A stretch of DNA of 5,361 bases from Oxalobacteraceae bacterium UBA6018 (GCA_002428015.1 DIZW01000074.1:420-5780), one strand, 5' to 3'; numbered from the stretch's first letter, positions 1 through 5,361 are shown. The notes: generated by a model from the letters alone, not told the origin. Translations and numbers: made by a program.

Positions 1-1097
1 TTGTTGTCGATGCGCTGCTCGATCACGTGCGCCGCCCAGCCGGAGGTGCGCGAGATCACGAACAGCGGCGTGAACATCGCCGTCGGCACGCCCATCATGT
101 GGTAGGACACGGCCGAGAACCAGTCCAGGTTGGGGAACATCTTCTTGATGTCCCACATGACCGTTTCGAGCCGCTCGGCGATGTCGAACTTGGTGCTCGA
201 CCCGGCCTGCAGCGACAGCGTGCGCGCCACTTCCTTGATCACCTTGTTGCGCGGGTCGCCGATGGTGTAGACCGGGTGGCCGAAGCCGATCACCACTTCC
301 TTGTTGGCGACCCGGCTGCGGATGTCGGCCTCGGCCTCGTCGGCGTTCGCGTAGCGCTCCTGGATTTCCAGCGCGACCTCGTTGGCGCCGCCGTGCTTGG
401 GCCCGCGCAGCGCGCCGATGGCCGCGGTGATGGCCGAGTGCATGTCCGATCCGGTGCCGGCCACCACCCGCGCGGTGAAGGTGGAAGCGTTGAACTCGTG
501 TTCGGCGTACAGGATCAGCGAGGTGTGCATCGCCTTGACCCAGTCGTCGGGCGGGGTGCGCCCGTGCAGCAGGTGCAGGAAATGGCCGCCGATCGAGTCG
601 TCGTCGGTCTCCACGTCGATGCGCTTGCCGTTGTGGCTGAAGTGGTACCAGTACAGCAGCATCGAGCCGAACGAGGCCATCAAGCGGTCGGCGATGGCGC
701 GCGCGCCGGCGATGTTGTGGTCGTCCTTTTCCGGCATCACGCAGCCGAGGGTGGACACGCCGGTGCGCATCACATCCATCGGATGGCTGGACGCGGGCAA
801 CGCCTCGAGCGCCGCCTTGACCGCCTGCGGCAGCCCGCGCATCGCCTTCAGGCGCGTCTTGTAGGCCGTCAGCTCGGCCAGGTTGGGCAGTTTGCCGTGC
901 ACCAGCAGGTAGGCGATCTCCTCGAACTCGCAGCTGTCGGCCACGTCCAGGATATCGTAGCCGCGGTAGTGTAGGTCGTTGCCGGTCTTGCCGACCGAGC
1001 ACAGGGCCGTGTTCCCGGCCGTGACGCCGGACAGCGCCACCGATTTCTTCGGTTTAAAGGCGGCGCCCTCGGGCGCCTTGATCGTGGTCTCTGCCAT
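1..1097 (-). CDS. prpC: 2-methylcitrate synthase PrpC (3' end cut by window edge)
   Basis: Condenses propionyl-CoA with oxaloacetate to 2-methylcitrate, the entry step of the cytoplasmic methylcitrate cycle. The visible 365 codons start at ATG 1095-1097 (MAETTIKAPEG...) behind a GGAGA Shine-Dalgarno sequence at 1102-1106. The citrate synthase signature GFGHPVYTIGDPR is present. The three catalytic residues fall where PrpC has them: His235 (in GPKHGGANE), His274 (in the signature) and Asp325 (in LDWFSAVSYH). The last visible residues, RTSGWAAHVIEQRIDN, are typical of the PrpC C-terminal region. Family members have about 385-390 residues, so roughly 20-25 are missing beyond the edge. The start lies 20 bp after the prpB stop, so the two genes form one operon, expressed from the sigma-54 promoter upstream of prpB. 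The SGWAAHVIEQRIDN ending and the neighbouring prpB and prpR favour PrpC over the housekeeping citrate synthase GltA. Confidence 0.96.
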   Translation of the reverse strand, partial: MAETTIKAPEGAAFKPKKSVALSGVTAGNTALCSVGKTGNDLHYRGYDILDVADSCEFEEIAYLLVHGKLPNLAELTAYKTRLKAMRGLPQAVKAALEALPASSHPMDVMRTGVSTLGCVMPEKDDHNIAGARAIADRLMASFGSMLLYWYHFSHNGKRIDVETDDDSIGGHFLHLLHGRTPPDDWVKAMHTSLILYAEHEFNASTFTARVVAGTGSDMHSAITAAIGALRGPKHGGANEVALEIQERYANADEAEADIRSRVANKEVVIGFGHPVYTIGDPRNKVIKEVARTLSLQAGSSTKFDIAERLETVMWDIKKMFPNLDWFSAVSYHMMGVPTAMFTPLFVISRTSGWAAHVIEQRIDN

Positions 1098-1117
1098 CTT
1101 GTCTCCGTCTGCGTGAT

Positions 1118-2008
1118 TCATTTGGTGGTGGCTTTCGCCTGGGCGAACAGGGCGTCGAGCTTTTGCTCGTACTCGTGGTAGCCGAGGTAGTCGTACAGCT
1201 CCATGCGGCTCTGCATGGCCGGCACCACGCTTTTCTGGGTACCCTCGGCGCGCAGCGTCTTGTAGAAGTTCAGCGCCGCCGCGTTCATGGCGCGGTAGGC
1301 GCCGCAGCAGTAGAGCGCGATGTCGACCTTCCCCTGGCGCAGCTCGTCGAGGGTGTACAGCGGCGTGGAACCGAACTCGGTCAGGTTGGCCAGGATCGGC
1401 ACCTTGACCGCGTCGCGGAACTGGGCGTACATCTCGAGCTTGGTGATCGCCTCCGGGAAGATCATGTCGGCGCCCGCCTCGACGTAGGCACAGGCGCGGT
1501 CGATGGCCGCGTTCAGGCCTTCCACCGCGAGCGAATCGGTGCGCGCCATGATCACGAACTGCTCGTCGTGGCGCGCGTCCACGGCGGCCTTGATGCGGTC
1601 GACCATCTCCTGGGTGCTCACCACCTCCTTGCCGGGCCGGTGGCCGCAGCGCTTGGCCGAAACCTGGTCTTCCATGTGCACGGCGGCGACGTCGGCGCGG
1701 ATCATGTGGCGGATGGTGCGCGCGATATTGAAGGCGCCGCCCCAGCCGGTGTCGATGTCGACCAGCAACGGCAGGCCGCACACGTCGGTGATGCGCTGGG
1801 CGTCGGTGATGACGTCGTCCATGGTGCTGATGCCCAGGTCCGGCATGCCCAGCGAATTGGCGGCCACCCCGCCGCCGGACAGGTAGAGCGCCTTGTAGCC
1901 GGTCTGCTCGGCCATGCGCGCGGTGTAAGCGGTGATGGCGCCGACCACCTGCAACGGCGACTCTTCCCGCACCGCGCGGCGAAACAGCGCGCCTCTGGAT
2001 TCCTTCAT
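1118..2008 (-). CDS. prpB: 2-methylisocitrate lyase PrpB
   Basis: Cleaves 2-methylisocitrate to pyruvate and succinate, the last step of the cytoplasmic methylcitrate cycle. The 296 residues match the usual length of this family, which belongs to the isocitrate lyase/PEP mutase superfamily. Visible motifs in order are the substrate-binding SGGG at 44-47, the Mg-binding VDIDTGWGG with Asp84 and Asp86, and the catalytic loop KRCGH at 119-123 with Cys121 as the catalytic acid. TLIDxx-type barrel strands follow, with IMARTDS near 153-159 and PEAITK near 185-190. The ATG at 2006-2008 is preceded by a strong AAGGGGAA ribosome site at 2014-2021, which supports this start. It is the first gene of the prpBC operon. 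A sigma-54 promoter lies about 48 bp upstream of the start codon. The sequence is intact with no missing key residue. Confidence 0.97.
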   Translation of the reverse strand: MKESRGALFRRAVREESPLQVVGAITAYTARMAEQTGYKALYLSGGGVAANSLGMPDLGISTMDDVITDAQRITDVCGLPLLVDIDTGWGGAFNIARTIRHMIRADVAAVHMEDQVSAKRCGHRPGKEVVSTQEMVDRIKAAVDARHDEQFVIMARTDSLAVEGLNAAIDRACAYVEAGADMIFPEAITKLEMYAQFRDAVKVPILANLTEFGSTPLYTLDELRQGKVDIALYCCGAYRAMNAAALNFYKTLRAEGTQKSVVPAMQSRMELYDYLGYHEYEQKLDALFAQAKATTK

Positions 2009-2040
2009 TCTTGTTCCCCTTTGAAAACTATGAGTTCGAT

Positions 2041-2057
2041 CGATAGCGGACCTATCG
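2041..2057. repeat. inverted repeat over the prpB start point and -12 element
   Basis: CGATAG (2041-2046) and CTATCG (2052-2057) form a perfect 6-bp inverted repeat around the 5-bp spacer CGGAC. It covers the predicted +1 of the prpB transcript and touches the GC of the -12 element, the location expected for a repressor operator. It could also form a small hairpin at the very 5' end of the mRNA. No function is known to me for this repeat, and 6-bp arms can arise by chance. Confidence 0.4.
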
Positions 2058-2071
2058 CAAACGCCGTGCCA
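2056..2071 (-). promoter_or_regulatory. sigma-54 (-24/-12) promoter of prpBC
   Basis: On the minus strand the sequence reads TGGCACGgcgtTTGCG. This matches the RpoN consensus TGGCACG-N4-TTGCW at every conserved position except the last weak one. The GG of the -24 element and the GC of the -12 element are spaced exactly as required. Transcription would start near 2046, leaving a leader of about 37 nt before the prpB ATG at 2008. Sigma-54 control of prp operons by PrpR is well established in enteric bacteria, and the divergent prpR here fits the same scheme. Confidence 0.9.
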
Positions 2072-2099
2072 CAGCGCATATGGCGCAATTGACGTGATA

Positions 2100-2112
2100 A
2101 ATCAAGGGCTTG
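2100..2112 (+). promoter_or_regulatory. IHF binding site in prpB control region
   Basis: AATCAAgggcTTG matches the IHF consensus WATCAANNNNTTR at all defined positions. It lies between the -24 element (about 30 bp away) and the TGAAAC repeat cluster starting at 2136. That is where an IHF bend would bring an upstream-bound activator into contact with sigma-54 polymerase. The position makes a chance match unlikely. IHF dependence of prp expression is reported in enteric bacteria; here it is inferred. Confidence 0.75.
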
Positions 2113-2135
2113 GAAAGACGCCCGCGCGCGCCGCA

Positions 2136-2181
2136 CGTTTCAGTTTGAAACATTGAAACGCAGCTTGCGCTACAATGAAAC
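2136..2181. promoter_or_regulatory. TGAAAC/GTTTCA repeat cluster, probable PrpR binding sites
   Basis: Four copies of one hexamer lie in 46 bp: GTTTCA at 2137-2142 and TGAAAC at 2146-2151, 2154-2159 and 2176-2181. The first two form a perfect inverted repeat with a 3-bp spacer. The first and third form CGTTTCA...TGAAACG with 7-bp arms (2136-2160). The last copy touches the prpR ATG. The cluster is about 90-135 bp upstream of the predicted prpB start point, the usual distance for enhancer-like sites of sigma-54 activators. Binding by PrpR, both to activate prpBC and to limit its own transcription, is an inference from position and symmetry. Confidence 0.65.
2171..2176 (+). promoter_or_regulatory. 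-10 element of a prpR promoter (candidate)
   Basis: TACAAT differs from the sigma-70 consensus TATAAT at one base. A start 6-7 bp downstream would fall on or next to the prpR ATG (2182-2184), which implies a leaderless or nearly leaderless transcript. This fits the absence of any Shine-Dalgarno sequence upstream of the ATG. No good -35 hexamer sits at 16-18 bp; the nearest TTGAAA (2145-2150) is 20 bp away. Confidence is therefore modest. Confidence 0.4.
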
Positions 2182-3769
2182 ATGGCCCATCCACCTCCCC
2201 CCGCCATCGACGCGCCCGACAAACCGGTCATCTGGACGGTGTCGGTGTCGCGCCTGGCCGATCTGCTGCGCGACATCACCCTCGAATACGACCACCTGGC
2301 CACGATCGAGCCCATCCATCTCGGCTTCGACGAGGCGGCGCGCCACATCCGCGAACGCATGGCCAGCGAACGCTGCGACGTGGTGATCGCGGCCGGCTCC
2401 AACGCCGCCTACCTGAAAGGCCGGGTGTCGGCGCCGGTGGCCGTGGCCAAGGCCAGCGGCTTCGACATGATGCAGGGCGCTGGCGCGCGCGCGCCGCGTC
2501 ACCGAGCGCATCGGCATCATCACCTACCAGCCCCACCCCGAACTGGCCGAGTTCAGCGCCACCTTCGGCGTGCCGATCGCGCAGCGCACCTATGTCACCG
2601 AGGAGGACGCGCGGGCCCAGATCCAGGAACTGAAGGCGGCCGGGGTGGAAGCGATCGTCGGCGCCGGGCTGATCACCGACTTGGCCGTGGAGGCCGGGCT
2701 GACCGGCGTGTTCGTCTACTCGGCCGCCTCGATCCGCCAGGCCTTCGACGACGCGCTCGAGATGGCGCGCCTGACCCAGCTCGAATCGCACCGCGGCCGG
2801 CGCGCGCAGGTGGCCGACACCCTGCGCGCGCGCCACGGCCTGAACGACCTGCGCGGCGATTCGTCCGCCATGGAGCGGGTGCGCCAGGCGGTGGTGCTGT
2901 ACGCGCGCTCGCCGGCCACGGTGCTGATCCAGGGCGAGACCGGCAGCGGCAAGGAGCTGGCGGCCCAGGCCATCCATCGCGAGGCGCCGCGCAGCTTGGG
3001 CGCCAACCGCCCCTTCGTGGCCATCAACTGCGGCGCGGTGGCCGAGTCGCTGCTCGAATCGGAGCTGTTCGGCCACGAGGAAGGCGCCTTCACCGGCGCG
3101 CGCCGCGGCGGCCACGCCGGCCTGTTCGAGGCGGCCAACCACGGCACCCTGTTCCTCGACGAGATCGGCGAAATGCCGCTGGCGCTGCAGACGCGCCTGT
3201 TGCGGGTGCTGGAGGAACGCGAGGTGGTGCGGGTCGGCGGCACGCGCCCGGTCGCCATCCATGTGCGCGTGATCAGCGCCACCCATTGCGATCTGGAGGC
3301 GCGGGTGCGCGACGGGCGTTTTCGGGCCGACCTGTTCTACCGCCTGGCGGTGCTGCGCCTGGCGCTGCCGCCGCTGCGCGAGCGCGCGCTGGACGTGGTG
3401 GCGCTGGCCGAGTGGTCGCTCAAGAATGCGCTGGCGGCGCTGGGCGCGCGCGCCCATCCCAACCTGCGCGCCGAGCTGCGCACCTGCGCCCCGCTGCTGG
3501 AGCGCTACGGCTGGCCGGGCAATGTGCGCGAACTGCGCAACCTGATGGAGCGGGTGGCGCTGTTCCTGGCGGCCGAACCCCTGCAGGCCTTGACCCCGGC
3601 CTTCGTGCTCGGGGTGGCGCCGGAACTGGGCGCCGCGCGCCCGCCCGCGCCGGCCCACAACGAGTCTGCGGCCGAGGTGCTGAGCCGCTTCGGCGGGCGG
3701 CGCGACGAGGCCGCCGCCTATCTCGGCATCAGCCGCACCACGCTGTGGCGGCGCCTGCGCGAAACCTGA
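2182..3769 (+). pseudogene. prpR: sigma-54-dependent propionate catabolism activator PrpR, frameshifted
   Basis: Activator of the prp operon, expected to sense 2-methylcitrate through its N-terminal PrpR_N domain and drive sigma-54 polymerase at the prpB promoter. The first 98 codons (MAHPPPPAIDAPDKPVIWTV...GFDMMQ) are in one frame. From 2477 the homology continues in the next frame (ALARARRVTERIGIITYQ...) to TGA 3767-3769. Dropping one G from the GGG at 2475-2477 gives 528 residues, the normal family length. Rebuilt positions are: PrpR_N about 13-185; Walker A GETGSGKE 251-258; sigma-54 contact loop GAFTGA 301-306; Walker B TLFLDEIGEM 322-331; arginine-finger segment FRADLFYRL 380-388; WPGNVREL 444-451; Fis-type helix-turn-helix ending in YLGISRTTLWRRLRET at the C-terminus. 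As written, the product would be a 98-residue PrpR start followed by hundreds of out-of-frame residues. The damage may be a real mutation or a sequence error. Confidence 0.93.
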
Positions 3770-3914
3770 TGCCGGTTTGCGCAAATCGACACAAGCGCAA
3801 AAAAACGGGACATAGAATCACTGCTTTCCTTGATCTGAGGGCGCCCACCACGGCCGCCCACTTTCCACCGGCCACGTCGCTCACAAGGCGCGCCGATCCG
3901 GTTCCGGAGGCTTC
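3770..3914 (+). promoter_or_regulatory. intergenic leader of the PLP-enzyme gene
   Basis: This 145-bp gap holds a perfect 10-bp palindrome TTTGCGCAAA at 3776-3785, directly after the prpR stop, and an A-rich stretch at 3799-3805. A possible -10 hexamer TAGAAT lies at 3813-3818, with no convincing -35 at 16-18 bp. At its end a good Shine-Dalgarno GGAGG (3906-3910) sits 4 nt before the ATG at 3915. No factor-independent terminator for prpR is visible. Confidence 0.3.
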
Positions 3915-4217
3915 ATGTCCACCGCAACGCCGCAGCGCCCACCCGCGCTGTTTTCCCTCATCGGCAACACCCCGCTGCTCGAAGTGACCCGCATCGACAC
4001 CGGCCTGTGCCGGCTGTTCCTCAAGCTCGAATGCCAGAATCCCGGCGGTTCCATCAAGGACCGCATCGGCCGCGCCATGATCGAGGCGGCAGAAGCCGAC
4101 GGCTGCCTGACGCGCCACCCTGATCGACGACGGCCGCACGCTGACGCTGCGGGCGGGCGACGTCGCCGGCGTCCCGTGTTCGGCGCGCGCGCGGCGCGGA
4201 TGACCTTGCAGTGCTAG
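3915..4217 (+). pseudogene. truncated PLP-dependent cystathionine beta-synthase/cysteine synthase-like gene with foreign tail
   Basis: The N-terminus is that of a fold-type II PLP enzyme of the cystathionine beta-synthase/O-acetylserine sulfhydrylase family. IGNTPLLEVTR lies at 16-26 and the PLP-lysine motif NPGGSIKDR at 42-50, with Lys48 as the Schiff-base residue; MIEAAEADG follows. Homology stops at about residue 66 (nt 4112). The family's substrate loop (S/T-x-G-N-T-G) and the glycine-rich phosphate-binding loop are absent, as are about 230 or more residues. After this the frame runs through arginine-rich low-complexity sequence to TAG 4215-4217, giving 100 residues in all. The product cannot be an active enzyme. 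The ATG is well supported by GGAGG at 3906-3910. Whether the intact gene was a cystathionine beta-synthase or a cysteine synthase cannot be settled from this fragment. Confidence 0.8.
4111..4203 (+). pseudogene. possible cupin-type fragment fused to the PLP-enzyme stump
   Basis: In the +1 frame relative to the PLP-enzyme stump, the sequence reads RATLIDDGRTLTLRAGDVAG before it turns into low-complexity sequence and stops at TGA 4201-4203. This short string resembles the middle of a cupin barrel (G-x-A-x-L-I-D-D-G...L-x-A-G-D-x-A-G-F-P), but the expected GHHL-type continuation is missing. It has no start codon or ribosome site of its own. The match is short and made by eye, so the family assignment is tentative. 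Confidence 0.3.
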
Positions 4218-4561
4218 CCAGGCCGGCCGGGGGCCGGCAGCGCGATGGGATCGCGTAGGCGTACGATTTGCTGGACGCCGTCGTCATCCATGATCATCAC
4301 GCTGTTCAGGTTGACGCCATCGTGGTCGACGAACACTTCGCGCGGATGGGGAATCGTGTGATCCCAGCCCTCGAGCAGCACTTCCAGGATGTCGCTCTTG
4401 GGGTCGTAGACGATGCCGGCGAAGGGAGCGTACTCGGACTCCGACTGCGCGCCGATGTTGAGCGCGTTCACGGCGATTTCCGCCTGCTTGCCCGGCAGTA
4501 CCTTGGCCAGTGCGTCGAAATAGCCCTGCCAGTGTGCTTTTTCCAGTTTTTCCGTCGACAT
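4214..4561 (-). CDS. DUF5335-type small protein of unknown function
   Basis: A 115-residue soluble acidic protein with no signal peptide or membrane segment. It matches what I know of the DUF5335 family: a WxxYFDALAK start (Trp11), YDPKSDILEVLLEGWDH at 52-68, HPREVFVDH at 72-80, and a C-terminal QQIVRLRDPIALPAP at 97-111. No biochemical function is known to me, and no catalytic motif is evident. The ATG at 4559-4561 is preceded by a strong AAAGGGGAG ribosome site (4569-4577) at 7 nt spacing, which fixes the start. It is a single-gene unit, downstream of the clpA terminator and convergent to the PLP-enzyme remnant. Its TAG (4214-4216) shares the tetranucleotide CTAG with the remnant's stop. 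It appears intact. Confidence 0.85.
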   Translation of the reverse strand: MSTEKLEKAHWQGYFDALAKVLPGKQAEIAVNALNIGAQSESEYAPFAGIVYDPKSDILEVLLEGWDHTIPHPREVFVDHDGVNLNSVMIMDDDGVQQIVRLRDPIALPAPGRPG

Positions 4562-4584
4562 ATCGATGCTCCCCTTTGGTAAGC

Positions 4585-4624
4585 CGCTTCGCTAGAAGCG
4601 TGCAAGCGTCCGTGCGAGCGCACG
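4585..4624 (-). repeat. two small hairpins in the leader of the DUF5335 gene
   Basis: CGCTTC-GCTA-GAAGCG (4585-4600) is a perfect 6-bp stem with a 4-nt loop. CGTGC-GAGC-GCACG (4611-4624 core) is a perfect 5-bp stem with a 4-nt loop. The first lies 7 nt upstream of the Shine-Dalgarno sequence, so both would lie in the mRNA leader if transcription starts further upstream. They might affect translation or mRNA stability. Short GC-rich stems like these also arise by chance. Confidence 0.4.
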
Positions 4625-4687
4625 TATGCAAGCCGGTCCATGCGCCGCTTGACGCGCGCGCTAGCGACCCGCACCTCTATTGGACCG

Positions 4688-4700
4688 CCCGGCAGCCGGG
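4688..4700. repeat. 13-bp palindrome upstream of the DUF5335 gene
   Basis: CCCGGC-A-GCCGGG is a perfect inverted repeat with 6-bp arms around one base. It lies between the clpA terminator and the DUF5335 leader, in the only place a promoter for the DUF5335 gene could be if it is not read through from clpA. An operator role is possible but not shown. Confidence 0.3.
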
Positions 4701-4721
4701 AAATTCCACTCACCCTGGACG

Positions 4722-4750
4722 AAAAAAAGCCCGCATCGCGCGGGCTTTTT
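4722..4750. terminator. bidirectional rho-independent terminator after clpA
   Basis: A-run (4722-4728), GCCCGC (4729-4734), loop ATCGC, GCGGGC (4740-4745), T-run (4746-4750). Read on the minus strand this is a 6-bp GC stem followed by seven U, starting 3 bp after the clpA stop codon, so it should end clpA transcription. On the plus strand the stem is followed by five U and would also block transcription heading into clpA. Confidence 0.9.
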
Positions 4751-4753
4751 GGA

Positions 4754-5361
4754 CTATTCGATTTCCACCGTTTCGGGCGGCGCCGAGGGCGCCGCGTCGG
4801 ACTCGGGGAAGTCGAGGATGACGCTGTCTTTCTCGTCCAGGTCGACCGTGACGCGCCCGCCGTTGACCAGGCGGCCAAACAGCAGCTCGTCGGCCAGCGC
4901 CTTGCGGATCATGTCCTGGATCAGGCGTGCCATCGGCCGTGCTCCCATTTGCGGATCGAAGCCTTTCTTCGAGAGGAACTTGCGCAGCCTCTCGGTGAAG
5001 ATCGCCTCGACCTTCTTCTCGTGCAACTGTTCTTCCAGCTGCATCAGGAACTTGTCGACCACGCGCAGGATGATTTCCTCGTCCAGCGCGCGGAAGCTGA
5101 TTGTCGCGTCGATCCGGTTACGGAACTCCGGCGTGAACATGCGCTTGATGTCGGCCATCTCGTCGCCGGCCGCCTTGGAGTCGGTGAAGCCCATCGAGCG
5201 CTTGGTCAGGCTCTCGGCGCCCGCGTTGGTGGTCATGATGATGATCACGTTGCGGAAGTCGGCCTTGCGTCCGTTGTTGTCGGTCAAGGTGCCATGGTCC
5301 ATCACCTGCAGCAGGATGTTGAAAATATCCGGATGCGCTTTCTCGATCTCGTCGAGCAGCA
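4754..5361 (-). CDS. clpA: ATP-dependent Clp protease ATP-binding subunit ClpA (C-terminal part)
   Basis: The AAA+ unfoldase that feeds substrates to the ClpP peptidase in the cytoplasm, working with the ClpS adaptor. Only the last 202 codons are visible, ending at TAG 4754-4756; the upstream part lies beyond the right edge. What is seen is the second AAA+ module. It begins at its Walker B (LLDEIEKAHPDIF), followed by QVMDHGTLTDNNGRKADFRN, sensor 1 with Asn45 (MTTNAG), the arginine-finger segment FTPEFRNRID near 76-85, and the C-terminal small domain with sensor 2 GARPMARLIQ near 139-148. The VMDHGTLTDNNGRKADF string points to ClpA rather than ClpB. The tail ends in an acidic, proline-containing stretch (ESDAAPSAPPETVEIE). 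The P-loop and the ClpP-binding loop are outside the window. A strong terminator follows directly. Confidence 0.95.
   Translation of the reverse strand, partial: LLDEIEKAHPDIFNILLQVMDHGTLTDNNGRKADFRNVIIIMTTNAGAESLTKRSMGFTDSKAAGDEMADIKRMFTPEFRNRIDATISFRALDEEIILRVVDKFLMQLEEQLHEKKVEAIFTERLRKFLSKKGFDPQMGARPMARLIQDMIRKALADELLFGRLVNGGRVTVDLDEKDSVILDFPESDAAPSAPPETVEIE

Noticed and set aside
27..974. Plus-strand frame of 315 codons opposite prpC
   Set aside because: Histidine/arginine/valine-rich shadow of prpC; the minus strand shows the catalytic residues of citrate synthases.
1163..2092. Plus-strand frame of 309 codons opposite prpB
   Set aside because: Low-complexity shadow of prpB with no ribosome site or recognisable family.
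2080..2096. Possible sigma-54 element on the plus strand for prpR (TGGCGCAATTGACGT)
   Set aside because: The TGG box is present, but the -12 GC at the required spacing is missing (GT instead) and TTGC is absent.
2475..2494. Programmed ribosomal frameshift in prpR
   Set aside because: No slippery heptamer or obvious downstream pseudoknot is seen, and PrpR in other bacteria is read in one frame; a one-base insertion (or sequence error) is simpler.
2482..2494. Two-base deletion in the GC dinucleotide run as the cause of the frameshift
   Set aside because: This would require 13 codons between the conserved GFDMMQ and the IG of IGIITYQ, where the family has 12; an extra G at 2475-2477 fits without a gap.
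2276..3784. Very long open frame (502 codons) antisense to prpR
   Set aside because: Its product is rich in A, R, G, H and Q without any domain, as expected when a high-GC gene is read on the other strand; prpR motifs explain the region.
4468..4878. Minus-strand frame of 136 codons spanning the terminator
   Set aside because: It overlaps clpA, the terminator and the DUF5335 gene out of frame and is serine/arginine/proline low-complexity sequence.
1..5361. CRISPR array, tRNA, rRNA, insertion sequence or attachment site
   Set aside because: No regularly spaced repeats, cloverleaf sequence, transposase motif or terminal inverted repeats with target duplications are seen anywhere in the window.

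Overview
The window is GC-rich DNA (clearly above 60% G+C by eye). It reads as the chromosome of a betaproteobacterium, most likely of the Oxalobacteraceae (Massilia/Duganella/Janthinobacterium type). This rests on the protein sequences, the divergent prpR/prpBC layout and the codon use. No 16S rRNA or other taxonomic marker is present, so the family-level guess is an inference.

Left part (1-2181): two genes of the 2-methylcitrate cycle for propionyl-CoA breakdown lie on the minus strand. prpB (2-methylisocitrate lyase) comes first, then prpC (2-methylcitrate synthase), which runs off the left edge. Upstream of prpB is a compact control region that reads as a textbook sigma-54 promoter. It has a full-consensus -24/-12 element, a full-consensus IHF site and a cluster of TGAAAC/GTTTCA repeats that probably binds the activator.

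Middle (2182-3769): divergently on the plus strand lies prpR, the sigma-54-dependent activator expected to switch on prpBC. All its motifs are present, but the reading frame is broken near codon 98 by what looks like a single extra G at 2475-2477. Removing that base restores a 528-residue PrpR.

Right part (3770-5361): a PLP-dependent cystathionine beta-synthase/cysteine synthase-like gene starts normally at 3915, loses homology after about 66 residues and continues into an unrelated, perhaps cupin-derived, tail. Convergent to it is an intact small gene of the DUF5335 type (4214-4561, minus). Its leader contains small hairpins. A strong bidirectional terminator at 4722-4750 follows the 3' end of clpA (4754-5361, minus), which runs off the right edge.

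This is core-metabolism DNA rather than a mobile or defence island, and I found no new multi-gene system. The points that deserve attention are the broken activator next to an intact sigma-54 control region, the repeat cluster overlapping the prpR start, and the truncated/chimeric PLP-enzyme gene. Two damaged genes within 2 kb could be real decay or errors in the assembly.
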